Assembly: GCA_963750995.1 (NCBI GenBank)
Contig: CAVVST010000004.1
Coordinates: 682,001-746,000 of the forward strand
DNA length: 64,000 nucleotides
Source of the DNA: CAVVST01 sp963750995
GTDB taxonomy: Bacteria > Acidobacteriota > Vicinamibacteria > Vicinamibacterales > UBA2999
Direction: 5' to 3'
Shown here: positions 27,453 to 36,768 of the stretch, one piece after another
Numbering within the stretch: position 1 is the first letter of the stretch
How the letters are laid out: the number at the start of each line of letters is the position of its first letter
Notes under the pieces: model-generated
The model's database searches: none
What the model saw: the letters and a program-made list of their open reading frames with translations, nothing else
Told to the model about the DNA's origin: nothing
Translations under genes and position numbers: made by a program

Positions 27453-27578
27453 TGGAAACACGCTCCTCGGGAGGGCGATACAGCAAGGCCCGTACCCGCT
27501 CAAATACTGTTATTATGGCCGAAAAATGCTCGAAACGGGGCGCGCCCACCCGCCCTCTTTTTCGGATTTGTCCTGTGC

Positions 27579-28175
27579 CTAGGTCTGGCCGGTTGAGCGC
27601 AGCCACGCCGGCTCAGGCAGCGTCAACGGCTGCGCCAGCCAGTCGAGCAGGTCGCGTGGATTGGCGGTCGCCGAGACGATCTCGCGACTTGCGTCCCTGA
27701 TGAAACCGGCGCGCACCGCGCTGTCGAACAGCGCCAGCAGCGGATCGTAGAAGCCGCGCACGTTCAACACGCCGCAGCGCTTGCGATGCAGTCCGAGCTG
27801 CGTCCACGTAATCGCTTCACACAACTCTTCGAATGTGCCGAACCCGCCCGGTAGCGCGATGAACGCGTCCGACAGCTCCGCCATCATCGCTTTTCTCTCG
27901 TGCATGGAGCGCACGACTCGAAGATCGGGGAGACCGAGATGCGCGATCTCACGCGCGACGAGCGCATCCGGAATCACGCCAATCGCGTGGCCGCCAGCGG
28001 CCAGCACCTCGTCGGCCAGATGTCCCATCAGTCCGACACAGCCACCGCCGAATACGAGGCCAATCCCGCGCGACACCATTTCGCGCGCGAGCTCTTCTGT
28101 CGCCTCCCGAAATTCCGGCACGTTGCCGGCGCTTGAACCACAGAACACGCAGACGCGACGGAGAGTCATTGACAT
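27579..28175 (-). CDS. LOG-family protein (TIGR00730), nucleotide phosphoribohydrolase-like
   Basis: A 198-residue Rossmann-like protein with the LOG signature: VCVFCGSSAG at the N-terminus, VFGGGCVGLMGHLADE, the RxxE-type MHERKAMMAELSDAFIALPGG stretch (key residues: MHERKA), and PGGFGTFEELCEA. Members hydrolyse cytokinin-like or other nucleoside monophosphates to base and ribose phosphate. Two ATGs compete (28175 and 28169) and no strong ribosome site distinguishes them. The gene diverges from kaiB with a 64-base gap. Confidence 0.87.
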   Translation of the reverse strand: MSMTLRRVCVFCGSSAGNVPEFREATEELAREMVSRGIGLVFGGGCVGLMGHLADEVLAAGGHAIGVIPDALVAREIAHLGLPDLRVVRSMHERKAMMAELSDAFIALPGGFGTFEELCEAITWTQLGLHRKRCGVLNVRGFYDPLLALFDSAVRAGFIRDASREIVSATANPRDLLDWLAQPLTLPEPAWLRSTGQT

Positions 28176-28227
28176 GGATGAGCTTAGCGCACGATGCATG
28201 ACGCACGCTCGTCCGCAGACTAATAGC

Positions 28228-28233
28228 TATACT
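28228..28233 (+). promoter_or_regulatory. kaiB -10 element, leaderless arrangement
   Basis: TATACT lies only six bases upstream of the kaiB start codon (ATG 28240). Transcription would start at or next to the ATG, giving a leaderless mRNA. No Shine-Dalgarno is visible in the gap. Confidence 0.5.
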
Positions 28234-28239
28234 CGCAGG

Positions 28240-28584
28240 ATGCCGCGGCAGCCAGGCAGTCGCGCACGCGCGTCTGGCAACGTGCGAGACACGGCGACAC
28301 ACCCCGTCGACCTGGTTCTCTACGTCAGCGCCAACTCGCGCTACGCCAGCGCCGCGCAGCGCAATTGCAAGACACTGCTCGACCGCTTCGATCGCCGCCA
28401 GGTCTCGTTCGAGGTCTGTGATATCGGCCAGCATCCGGAGCGCGCTGAAGAGGACTCGGTGTGTTACACACCGATGCTCGTCAAGCGGCACCCGCTTCCG
28501 CGCACCTACGTCCTCGGCGACCTCTCGAACGGCGAACCGCTCGTAGACCTGCTCAAATCCTGCGGAGTGACCCTCAAACGATGA
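28240..28584 (+). CDS. kaiB: KaiB-like clock protein (first copy)
   Basis: A 114-residue KaiB-domain protein. The thioredoxin-like fold-switching domain runs from about residue 26: LVLYVSANSRYASAAQRNCK, EVCDIGQHPERAEEDSVCYT, then TPMLVKRHPLPRTYVLGDLS and a C-terminal helix. These match KaiB (the TPTLxK and RxxxGDLS motifs). In cyanobacteria KaiB binds the KaiC CI ring and drives its dephosphorylation phase. The stop overlaps the kaiC start (ATGA), so the two are translationally coupled. No kaiA is present in the window. Confidence 0.9.
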   Translation: MPRQPGSRARASGNVRDTATHPVDLVLYVSANSRYASAAQRNCKTLLDRFDRRQVSFEVCDIGQHPERAEEDSVCYTPMLVKRHPLPRTYVLGDLSNGEPLVDLLKSCGVTLKR

Positions 28585-30045
28585 CGATGATGACGAAGGT
28601 AAAGACCGGCGTCCCCGGGTTCGACGTGCTGACGTTCGGGGGGATCCCGATCGGGCGATCGACGCTGGTCGTCGGCCGCAGCGGCACGGGCAAGACGATT
28701 TTCGGACTGCAGACGGCATCGCACCTTGCCCGCACCGGCACGAAGACGATCATCATCGGCATTGAAGAGACCGCCGAAGATCTGCTCGCCACCGGCGACG
28801 CGCTCGGCTTCAACCTGAGCGGGCTGTTCGCCGACGGCCGCGTCCACGTCGCCGAAATGATGCGGCCGCTCGAAGAACCGACCATCGTCAGCGGCGACTA
28901 CGACCTGTTCGGGCTGGTCCACCGCATCGAGCACATCGTGAAGAAGACCGGCGCCAAGGCGATCGTGCTCGACTCGGCGACTGCGCTGTTCAGTCCTCGT
29001 CCGCCGCAGGATCTGCTGCGAAACCATTTTTTTCAGCTGGTGCACTGCTTCCGACGGCTGGGGCTCACGGCGATCATCCTGGCGGAAGCGCCCGGTGACT
29101 ACGCGCAACTCACCACGCTCGGCGTCGAAGACTATGTCTGCGACATGGTCGTCATCATGCGGCTCGCGATGGACGGCGAGCGCCGGCGCCGATCGATCGA
29201 AATCAACAGGTACCGCCGCAGTCCCCATTACAAGGGCGAGTTCCCCTGCACCATCACGACGAAGGGACTGGCGATTTTTCCACTCGATGCCCCGGACCGG
29301 CCGGAGAGCGAACAGGTCGAGCGCTACTCCAGCGGCATTCCCGGGCTCGACGAGATGACGCACGGCGGGTTCCTGCGCAATTCGATCATGCTGGTCCGAG
29401 GCCCAACCGGCAGCGGCAAGACGATGCTCGCCGGCGTCTACGCGCGCGCCGGCGCGAAGCGCGCCGAACGCGTCGTCTACTACGGGTTCGAGGAGCCGCG
29501 CCCGACGCTGATCCGCAACTTCGACGAGGTGGAAGCTGGGCATCGCCGAACTGGTGCGCGCCGGCAACTTCAAACTGATTTGCCGCTACCCGGAGGCGAC
29601 CAGCCTCGAAGATCTGCTGGTCGACCTGAGGCTGGGGCTCGAGGAGTTCCAGCCTTCGCTGGTGGTGATGGACAGCATCTCCTCGATCGAGCATGCCTCG
29701 TCCGAGAAGGGTTTTCGCCAGTTCATGATTGGCGTGGCGTCGATCCTGCGCGGCCACGGGCGCAGCGCACTGCTGACGCAGACGGTGCTGGCGGGAGCAT
29801 CCGCGGACCACACCGCGCCCTATCTGTCGACCATCGCCGACGCCATTCTCACCCTTGACTACACGCCGTCAGCGTACGATATGAACCGGACCATGCGCGT
29901 GATCAAGATGCGCGGATCCGCGCATGCCACGCACCCGTACCGACTGCAGATCGGCGCGGGCGGTCTCCACATCGAACGATGGAGCGCCGAAGCCCACCAC
30001 GCGTCGACGGAGGCGGAAGCACGATGGACAGACGCCAGATCCTAG
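28581..30045 (+). CDS. kaiC: KaiC-like double RecA ATPase, frameshifted
   Basis: A KaiC homologue of about 487 residues with both RecA-like domains. CI: Walker A GRSGTGKT (residues 32-39), paired Glu in GIEETAEDLL, Walker B AIVLDSATAL and the R-rich ERRRRSIEINRYRR segment. CII: RYSSGIPGLDEMTHGGFLRN, Walker A GPTGSGKT and Walker B LVVMDSISSIEH. The phosphorylation region aligns as SADHTAPYLSTIAD, so the adjacent Ser-Thr pair equivalent to S431/T432 of Synechococcus KaiC is kept. The frame breaks near 29533-29540, between NFDEV and KLGIAELVRAGN; both sides align to KaiC, so the break is either a sequencing indel or a recent mutation. Confidence 0.9.
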
Positions 30046-30416
30046 TCGTCGACGATTACGCGGGGGCGCGCTACCTCCGCAGCCGTATCCTGACCGACGC
30101 CGGCTACGAAGTGGTCGAGGCCGAGAACGGCGAGGACGCCCTGCGCCTCGCCGGCTCGGTGCTGCCGGCGCTGATCCTGCTCGACGTGAACCTGCCCGAC
30201 ATCAGCGGTACCGAAGTCTGCTCGCGCCTCAGGCGCGATCCGGCCACAGCCGCAATCCCGGTGATCCAGATCACGGGCGCGTGGCTGTCGGAGGAGGCGC
30301 GTCGGCGGGGGATGGCCAGCGGCGCGAATGCCTATCTCACCGAACCGGTCGACGACGTGACGCTGTTGCGGGAAGTGGTAACGCTGCTGGAGACGGCGCC
30401 GGAAAAGAGAGGCTAA
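30024..30416 (+). CDS. Stand-alone CheY-like receiver protein in kai operon
   Basis: A 130-residue receiver domain with no output domain. Acidic pair D10-D11 (ILVVDDYAGA), phospho-acceptor D54 (LILLDVNLPD) and T84 (VIQITGAW) are present. The conserved Lys is replaced by Glu107 (ANAYLTEPVDD), as in some atypical receivers. It overlaps the kaiC 3' end by 22 bases, so it is translated from the same mRNA. A role as output or input of the KaiBC module is inferred from the arrangement; a histidine kinase partner is not encoded here. Confidence 0.88.
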   Translation: MDRRQILVVDDYAGARYLRSRILTDAGYEVVEAENGEDALRLAGSVLPALILLDVNLPDISGTEVCSRLRRDPATAAIPVIQITGAWLSEEARRRGMASGANAYLTEPVDDVTLLREVVTLLETAPEKRG

Positions 30417-30919
30417 TCGTCCCAGCGGCGGCGATCGACGCCGCTGGCGTCCAAGAGGTCCTTCAGGATGTCCTCCTGGTCAAGATTGCCGATGATCGAG
30501 GTGCGCGGTCCCGGCCCTTGCTTCACGAGCGTCGGCGTGAACACCACCGAATCCACCTCGCCGTCCTGCGGATGCTGCGCAAGATCGCAGGTTGAAAACT
30601 TCACCTGCGTGGCCACGTAATTTTCCAACACGGACTGGATGGCCCGCAGCGCCTTCTGCGATTTCTCCGAGGCCGCGCTCACGTAGAGCACGATCTCAAT
30701 CTTCGGAGGAGCCTCGGGACCACCATTCGCTTTCTGACGGCTCGGCACGGTGTGGCTGCCGGTTGCACTGCGGAGACGCCGCCGGGTTTCGCCAGTGACC
30801 TTCTGCATCCGGAGCAGAAACGCCTCGATGTCATCCAGTTCAACGGCTGGGCCATCTGGTGACTCCGGCCAATACACGAACTCGGCGTCGTCCATCACTC
30901 GATGCATTGGAGCAAACAT
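30413..30919 (-). CDS. KaiB-like protein with N-terminal extension (second copy)
   Basis: A 168-residue protein. The C-terminal 90 residues are a KaiB domain: IEIVLYVSAASEKSQKALRA, FSTCDLAQHPQDGEVDSVVF, then TPTLVKQGPGPRTSIIGNLD. It retains the TPTLVK motif better than the first copy. The first 75 residues are hydrophilic and include an acidic WPESPDGPAVELDDIEAFLL segment of unknown fold. It is convergent with the receiver gene and overlaps it by four bases. ATGs at codons 5 and 9 are alternative starts. Two KaiB paralogues with one KaiC suggests competition or different partners for one ring. Confidence 0.88.
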   Translation of the reverse strand: MFAPMHRVMDDAEFVYWPESPDGPAVELDDIEAFLLRMQKVTGETRRRLRSATGSHTVPSRQKANGGPEAPPKIEIVLYVSAASEKSQKALRAIQSVLENYVATQVKFSTCDLAQHPQDGEVDSVVFTPTLVKQGPGPRTSIIGNLDQEDILKDLLDASGVDRRRWDD

Positions 30920-31060
30920 CTTGCCGGATCAGTCCGGCGCGTCTCGTCCAAGTAAGAGATCCGCGCGCGGGTGGCGTAGGCACATGCAGTCGCCCAGCGC
31001 CGAATGTCACCGCCCTGCCATAGGTTGTCCGTAAGGTGTTGTAAGCGAGGTTGTTAAGCG

Positions 31061-31993
31061 ATGAAAGCGACTGTGTGCGCGGTTTTCACCTTGGCGATGA
31101 TGTCGGCGGCATCGACGGCCGCCGTCGCGCAGGACACGTCGAAAGGGGCAGCTCTCCTGAGTGACGCTCGGCGGGCGCTTGGCGGAGAAGAGAAGCTGCG
31201 GACCATCAAGACTCTCGACGTCCGCGGCGACTTCAAGCGAGTAGCCGGCCAGACCACGATCGACGGCGAGCTGCAGGTGCGGCTGGAAACACCGGACAAA
31301 CTGCGGCGCGACGAGGACCTCAGCCTGCCAGGCGGTGGTCCGGCGGTGATCCGCACGGAAGTGCTGAGTGGATCCACCGTCTGGGAGGACATCAGCGGGA
31401 GCGGGGGCGGAGGCGCCTTTGTCGGCCGGTTCGGACGGGGCGACCGCGGCGGCGGTGGCGGTGGAGCCCGCGTCGGGGGTCCTGCCGGTGGCGGGCGCGC
31501 GAGCGATCCGGCGCAGCTGGAACAGGCCCAGCGCCGCGCACGGCAGACAGAGCTGTCGCGGTTCATGCTCGCGTGGCTGCTGGCCGTTGACGGCGAGGCG
31601 TCGTGGATCGCCACCGCCGAATCCCCTGACGGCAAGGCCGACGTGGTGGAAATCAAACCGGTCAACGGACCGGTGACGCGCCTCTTTCTGGATCAGGGCA
31701 CGCATATGCCCTTGATGATCACGTGGCAGGGGACGGCACCGCAGCTCATCGTCCGCGGCCGCCAACGCGGCGACGGCGCAGGTCGCGATGATGCTGCACC
31801 GCGCGGCGATGGTCCACCGCCGCAGCGCGAGCAGGCCACGCTGCAGATGACGCTCGGCAACTACAAGACCGTCAACGGGGTGAAGCTGCCGCATCTCATC
31901 ACGCGCGCCATCAACGACATGACGATCGAAGAGTGGACGATCGACAGCTACCGCATCAACCCCTCGTTCAAGGCGGACGTCTTTACGAAATGA
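31061..31993 (+). CDS. Secreted protein coupled to TonB receptor, unknown function
   Basis: A 310-residue protein with a signal peptide (residues 1-23, ending AVAQ). A Gly/Arg-rich low-complexity stretch lies at about residues 107-150. The flanking regions (ALGGEEKLRTIKTLDVRGDF near the start; GNYKTVNGVKLPHLITR near the end) resemble LolA/outer-membrane lipoprotein-sorting-like folds seen in Acidobacteriota. I do not recognise a specific family. The stop overlaps the TonB receptor start (ATGA), which ties it to the same transport function. Confidence 0.7.
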   Translation: MKATVCAVFTLAMMSAASTAAVAQDTSKGAALLSDARRALGGEEKLRTIKTLDVRGDFKRVAGQTTIDGELQVRLETPDKLRRDEDLSLPGGGPAVIRTEVLSGSTVWEDISGSGGGGAFVGRFGRGDRGGGGGGARVGGPAGGGRASDPAQLEQAQRRARQTELSRFMLAWLLAVDGEASWIATAESPDGKADVVEIKPVNGPVTRLFLDQGTHMPLMITWQGTAPQLIVRGRQRGDGAGRDDAAPRGDGPPPQREQATLQMTLGNYKTVNGVKLPHLITRAINDMTIEEWTIDSYRINPSFKADVFTK

Positions 31994-34673
31994 AACGGAT
32001 CCTGGTCTCGCTGCTGATGTGCGGTTCCGTGATCGCCGCCGCGTCGCCCGTCTTTGCCCAGGCGGCGCAGCAGGCGGAGCTGCGCGTCACGGTCATCGAC
32101 CAGACGGGCGCTTCGATTCCGATGGCGCGCGTGCTGGTTGCGGCGCCCGGCGCCACGCCGGTCGCCGTCGGCGTGAACGACAGGGGACAGGTGACGCTCA
32201 CCGCGCTGCCGATCGGAAACGTGCAGCTGCACGTGGAATCCGAGGGCTTCACGCCGGTCGATCGCACGGTAACGTTACGCCGGGGCAGCACGAACCAGAC
32301 GGTCACGCTGAGCATCGCCGGTCTCCAGGAGGAGATCGTCGTGAGCGACGCGGCCGCTGACGACACGCGCGGCAACTCGTTGACGACGACGCTCGAGGAA
32401 GACGAGATCGCAGAGCTGTCGGACGACCCCGATGAACTCCAGGCGCAGCTCGAGGCGATGACTGGCGGTGCGGGGGCGGTGTTCCAGGTCAACGGCTTCC
32501 GCGGCGGCCGGCTGCCGAACCGCGATGAAATACGCCAGATCCGCTTCCGGACCAATTCCTTCTCAGCCGACAACCACGATGCCGGCCGGGTGCAGGTCGA
32601 GATCATCACGCGGCCCGGGCTCACCGAGTGGAGCGGCAACGCGAACTTCGGGCTGCGCAACGACGTGCTCAATGCGAGGAACGCGTTTGCGCGCACGCAG
32701 ACGCCCGAGCAGTTCCGGCGCTTTACCTTCGGACTGCGCGGACCCTGGTCCGCAACCGGACTTCGCTGCGCCTCAACGTTGACGGGAACCGATCCTTCGA
32801 TTCCGGGACGATCGTCGCGCTGCTGCCGGACGGCCGCATCGGCGACCAGGTGAAGCGGCCCTTCGAGCAGACCAACGTCACGGCCGCGCTCGAGCACGGG
32901 TTCACGATGAACCAGACGTTCCGGTTCGAATACCGGCGCAGCGAAGACGCCCGCCACAACCTCGGCGTCGGCGATTTCAACCTGATGGAGCGCGCCTACG
33001 ATCGCTCGGCGAACAGCGATCAGGTCCGCGCGTCGATGCAAACCGTCGTCGGACGATCGGCGTTGAACGAATTCCGCGTCGAGTTCAACCACCAGGACAG
33101 CCTCTCGGCATCGGTGTCCGACGCGCCGGCAGTCATCGTCATCGACGCCTTCAGCAGCGGCGGCGCAGGTGTGTCGAGCGAGGGCTCGAACGCGGACGCT
33201 GGAGGTGACCGACAATTTCGATTTCAACGTCGGCAAGCACGCGATGCGGGTCGGCATGCTGCTCGAAAGCGGAGCCTACATCAACGCCGATGCGCGCAAC
33301 TCGGCCGGGACGTTCACCTTCAGTAGCCTCGAGGCGTTTCTGACCGGCGCACCCAACACGTTTACGCAGCGGCTCGGCCAGCTGCGCACTGCCTTTTCGC
33401 AGAACCAGCTTGGCCTGTACTGGCAAGACGACTACCGGCTGAACCGGAGCCTGGCGATGAGCGTCGGCGTCCGCGAGGAACTGCAGATCCACGTCGGCGA
33501 TGCGATGAACTTCATGCCGCGCCTCGGGTTTACCTACACGCCGCAGCGGGCCCGGGCGACCATCCGCGGCGGCTACGGGGTTTTCCACGACTGGTATGAC
33601 TCGAACCTCTACGACCAGACGCTGCGTGTAACTGGCGCAGCGGGCGCGCAGCGGGATCTGCTCATCCTCAATCCGGGCTATCCCGATCCGACTGGCGGCG
33701 TAGAAGCGACGGTGCTTGGCGGCGGCCGCGTGCAGGCGGATCCAGACCTGCAAGCTGCCGTACGTCCACCAGGCGTCGATCGGCATCGAGCGACCGCTCA
33801 GTCAGACGCTGAACCTCCAGGCGTCGTTCATGTTGATGCGCGGACGCAACCAGCTGCGTTCACGCGACGTGAACGCACCGGATGCCTTCGGCGTGCGGCC
33901 CGAGCCCTACGTCGGCACGGTGAGCCAGATCGAATCGACCGGCCGTTCGGCCACCAATCGGTTCAACGTGAACCTCCTCTACCGGGTGCCTGGCCGCGCG
34001 CACGTTCATGAACGTCGGCTACACCTGGTCCAGCGCGCGGAGTCACTCCGACAATCCGCTGGCGTTGCCGGCTGACAGTCTCAACCCGGATGCGGAATGG
34101 GGCCCCTCGTCACAGGACATCCGGCATCGGCTTGAACGCGTCGCTCAACGTCGGGCTGCCGCTCGGCATCCGCGCCAACATCGGCGGAACCGCGCAGTCT
34201 GCCGCGCCGTACACGATCACCACGGGCCGCGACGACAACCAGGACGGTGTCAGCAACGATCGGCCGGCAGGTGTGGGACGCAACACCGAGCGTGGCGCGC
34301 CGCGCTGGGATATGAACGTCCGCTTCTCGCGCGGGTTCGGCTTCGGCGGATCGGAAGAAAGCGTTCAGAGCGGGTCGCGGCGGCGGTGGCGGTGCCGCCG
34401 GCGGCCAGGTGCTCGTCGTCGCGCCGCCTGCCGACGGCGCCCAGGGAGGCCCGGGCCCCGGCGGGGGGCCGATCATCGCCGGCGGACCCGGTGGGCCGGG
34501 CGGCAATGATGAACCAGCGCTTCACGCTCGAGTTCTACGTGCAGGGTTTCAACGTCCTCAACCGCACCAACTTCGTGAACTTCAGCGGCAACCTCCTCTC
34601 GCCGTTCTTCGGCCGTCCCACGTCGGCCGCGCAGGCGCGACGGGTCGAGGTCGGGATGCAGTTCCGCTTTTAG
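31990..34673 (+). CDS. TonB-dependent receptor with carboxypeptidase regulatory-like domain, multiply frameshifted
   Basis: An outer-membrane receptor of the Acidobacteriota-type oar/CarboxypepD_reg family. The signal peptide (ending VFAQ) precedes an Ig-like CarboxypepD_reg domain (LRVTVIDQTGASIPMARVLV), a degenerate plug (GAVFQVNGFRGGRLPNRDEI) and beta-barrel strands to the C-terminal VEVGMQFRF. The translation must change frame at least six times (near 32748, 33185, 33750, 34003, 34133 and within 34380-34510). Each side of each break continues recognisable barrel sequence. The total of about 890 residues is near the lower range of the family. Either an indel-rich assembly segment or a decaying pseudogene; I favour the former because neighbours show similar breaks. 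Confidence 0.75.
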
Positions 34674-34757
34674 CCGGTAGCTTCGTAGCTGGTAACCAGC
34701 AGCTCGTAGCAAGAGCTTTGCTACCGGCTACCAGCTACGAGCTGACAGCTACCAACT
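34671..34757. repeat. GTAGCTGGTAGC-type repeat with 11-bp hairpin
   Basis: The receptor stop codon lies in the left arm (34671-34681) of a perfect 11-bp inverted repeat; the right arm is 34720-34730. Between and after it run several further GTAGCTGGTA/TACCAGCTAC units up to 34757. It looks like a dispersed repeat and could act as a terminator stem, though no U-tract follows. Confidence 0.6.
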
Positions 34758-34760
34758 AGA

Positions 34761-34782
34761 ATCGTGACGTGAGAGTCACGAT
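34761..34782 (+). promoter_or_regulatory. 8-bp hairpin with the GTG start codon in its loop
   Basis: ATCGTGAC (34761-34768) and GTCACGAT (34775-34782) flank GTGAGA, whose GTG is the start codon of the FAD oxidoreductase. It could be an operator palindrome or a translation-modulating hairpin. Confidence 0.5.
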
Positions 34783-35861
34783 CGTCGGCGCCGGCATCAT
34801 TGGGTATGCCGTCGCTTACGAGCTTGCGGTGCGTGGCGCCGACGTGCGCCTCATCGATCCGCGCGGCCGCGGACAGGGCGCGACCCGGGCATCGGCCGGC
34901 ATTCTCGCCCCCCACATCGAGGCGCATTCACCGGAGTTTCTCCGGCTTGCCCGGGACAGCCTCGATCGATACGACAGTTTCATCGCAAGGGTAACTGCCG
35001 ATTCGCAGCGCGCGATTGAATACCGGCGCGCCGGGACGCTGCAGGTGGCGTGCACCGATGACGAGGCGCGGGCGCTGGCAGACACTGCCAGGGCCCTGGA
35101 GCAGCGTGGCGCCGACCACACCCTCCTGGACGGCGATGGAGCGAGACAGCTCGAGCCGGCGCTGACGGACCGCGTGCGCGCCGGGCTCGTGGTCCCCGAC
35201 AACGGATACGTTGGTGTCGCCACGCTGATGGCCGCGCTCGAGGAGGCATCCGAGCGCCGTGGCACGTGCCTGGACAGACGGCCGGCCGATCGCATCGAGG
35301 CCGCCAGTGGGGTGCGTGTCCATTCCGGCCCTGACCAGATCGACGCGGACGCTCTCGTGATTGCTGCGGGCAGCTGGTCGGGCGGCATTCCGATGGCGCG
35401 CGCGGTGCCGCTCCCTGTCCGGCCGGTTCGCGGGCAGTTGCTCCAGCTTCGGTTCGACAGCTCCCCGTTGACCCGCATCGTCTGGGGGTCGGCGGCGCTA
35501 CCTCGTGCCATGGACCGACGGGAACCTGCTCGTGGGCGCTACGGTCGAAGATGCCGGGTTCGACGAGCGCGTTACGGCGGCAGGCGTCGCCCAGCTGCTC
35601 GATGCGGCCGTTGCGCTGCTGCCGTCCGCGTCGTCGGCCGGCTTTGTCGAAGCGCGAGCCGGGCTGCGTCCGGCGACTTCGGACCAGTTGCCGATCGTCG
35701 GGCGTTCATCGACAATGCGCGGCGTGTACTACGCGACCGGCCACTACCGTAACGGCGTCCTGCTGGCGCCGCTGACCGCGATGCTCATCGCGGACCTCGT
35801 GCTCGAAGGGCGCGAGCGCGACGAACTCGCGCTCATGAGTCCCGACCGGTTCGGCCTGTGA
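34769..35861 (+). CDS. FAD-dependent oxidoreductase, glycine-oxidase (ThiO)-like, frameshifted
   Basis: A D-amino-acid-oxidase-superfamily enzyme of about 364 residues. The FAD Rossmann motif is VGAGIIGYAVAYELAVRGAD at residues 6-25, then ATRASAGILAPHIEA and VVPDNGYVGVATLM. After a frame break near 35488-35500 the C-terminal WTDGNLLVGATVEDAGFDE, RPATSDQLPIVGRSS and YYATGHYRNGVLLAPLTA follow in another frame. The C-terminal GHYRNG(I/V)LLAP motif is typical of ThiO/glycine oxidase. It may make the thiazole precursor of thiamine or deaminate small amines, but no thi genes are nearby. GTG start inside a hairpin loop. Confidence 0.83.
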
Positions 35862-35949
35862 CCCTTCGACGAGCTCAGGGTCATCCCGACCCTTCGACGC
35901 GCTCAAGGTCGCCCCGAGCCACGTCGAGGGGCGAGCGCGGAGTCGAGGG
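35862..35949. repeat. CCCTTCGACNNGCTCAGGG-type dispersed repeat before MerR gene
   Basis: Two partial units starting CCCTTCGACGAGCTCAGGG (35863-35881) and ACCCTTCGACGCGCTCAAGG (35890-35909), ending GTCGAGGG directly before the MerR ATG at 35950. The same family occurs at 40419-40464 and 40523-40568, where it also ends at start codons. Confidence 0.7.
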
Positions 35950-36495
35950 ATGAAGCTCAAGAAGCACTACACCTCGCGGGAGGTCGCCGGGCTGACCGGG
36001 CTGACGGCGCGGCAGCTCCAGTGGTGGGACTCTCGCCGGTTGTTCAAGCCCGCCGTTGCGCCGCACCGCACTGAAGCCGGCGGTTTCACGGAACGACGCT
36101 ACACCCCGCTCGACGTGCTGGAACTGCAGGTGCTGGCGGATCTGCGCCGCCGCGGGTTCTCGATTCCACGGCTTCGGCGTCTGCTCGCCGCGCTGCGTGA
36201 CGTCTTTGGCGTGCGCCTGTACGAAGCGATCGGCGACGGCGGGCCGATGACGATTTTCATCGGCGGCGATCGCTTGTACGCGCGGATGGACGACGGCAGG
36301 CTGTTTGACCTCGAGCAGCCGTCGCAGGCGTTGCTGATGGTGGGGGAGGAATTGCCGATCCGGCCGCTCACGGCGCGCCAGCGGCAGACGCGGCCGAAGG
36401 GACGCCTGCCCGCCGTGTCGCCAAAGCCACAAGCGAAGACGGCCGCTACCGGATCGGAAAAACCTTCTCGAGGTCGTCGGCCGGACGTGCAATGA
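35950..36495 (+). CDS. MerR-family transcriptional regulator
   Basis: A 181-residue protein with a MerR helix-turn-helix at residues 6-75 (YTSREVAGLTGLTARQLQWW, then GGFTERRYTPLDVLELQVLA). The middle region (AIGDGGPMTIFIGGDRLYARM) and Lys/Pro-rich tail do not match a known sensor domain. Short sensors of this type often bind small molecules or act without ligand. It converges on the microcompartment gene and overlaps its 3' end by 50 bases, so it may control that operon, but this is inference from position. Confidence 0.85.
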   Translation: MKLKKHYTSREVAGLTGLTARQLQWWDSRRLFKPAVAPHRTEAGGFTERRYTPLDVLELQVLADLRRRGFSIPRLRRLLAALRDVFGVRLYEAIGDGGPMTIFIGGDRLYARMDDGRLFDLEQPSQALLMVGEELPIRPLTARQRQTRPKGRLPAVSPKPQAKTAATGSEKPSRGRRPDVQ

Positions 36496-36757
36496 CGTGG
36501 ACGCCGATCAGCTCGCCGACGCGGCGGGCGGCGGCGGCTCCCGCATCAGTCGCGGCTTTCACCGAGCCGACGTCGCCACGGATCAGCGCCGTCACCAGTC
36601 CGGCATCGACTTTCTGCCAGCTTACGAGCACGACGTCGGCCGTCTTGAGCATGGCGTCGGCCGCTTCGATCATGCCGACGAGGCCGCGCGTCTCGATCAT
36701 CCCGAGCGCGTCTCCGATCTCGGGTCTCTCGTCTTCCTTCGTTTTGGGCGGCGCCAT
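36446..36757 (-). CDS. Bacterial microcompartment hexamer shell protein (BMC-H)
   Basis: A 103-residue PduA/EutM-type BMC shell protein: GDALGMIETRGLVGMIEAAD, then TADVVLVSWQKVDAGLVTAL, RGDVGSVKAATDAGAAAARR and a GVHVIARPADDLEKVFP end. The fold should make a cyclic hexamer tile. In the pore loop the canonical KIGSG is replaced by KVDAG, putting an acidic residue at the pore. It is the last gene of a minus-strand operon (11 bases after the DinB-type gene). No other shell type (pentamer, trimer) and no typical signature enzyme cluster is in the window. It is either a satellite shell gene or used for another role. Confidence 0.93.
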   Translation of the reverse strand: MAPPKTKEDERPEIGDALGMIETRGLVGMIEAADAMLKTADVVLVSWQKVDAGLVTALIRGDVGSVKAATDAGAAAARRVGELIGVHVIARPADDLEKVFPIR

Positions 36758-36768
36758 CGCTGTGTATG

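Noticed and set aside
31990..34673. TonB receptor as a true pseudogene
   Set aside because: Possible, but the same kind of one-base breaks hit essential genes nearby, and sequence on both sides of each break still looks constrained.
34671..34757. Possible CRISPR-like repeat array
   Set aside because: Units are short, overlapping and degenerate, with no spacers and no cas genes.
36446..36757. Complete microcompartment operon
   Set aside because: Only one hexamer gene is present; no pentamer, trimer or signature core enzymes can be seen in the window.
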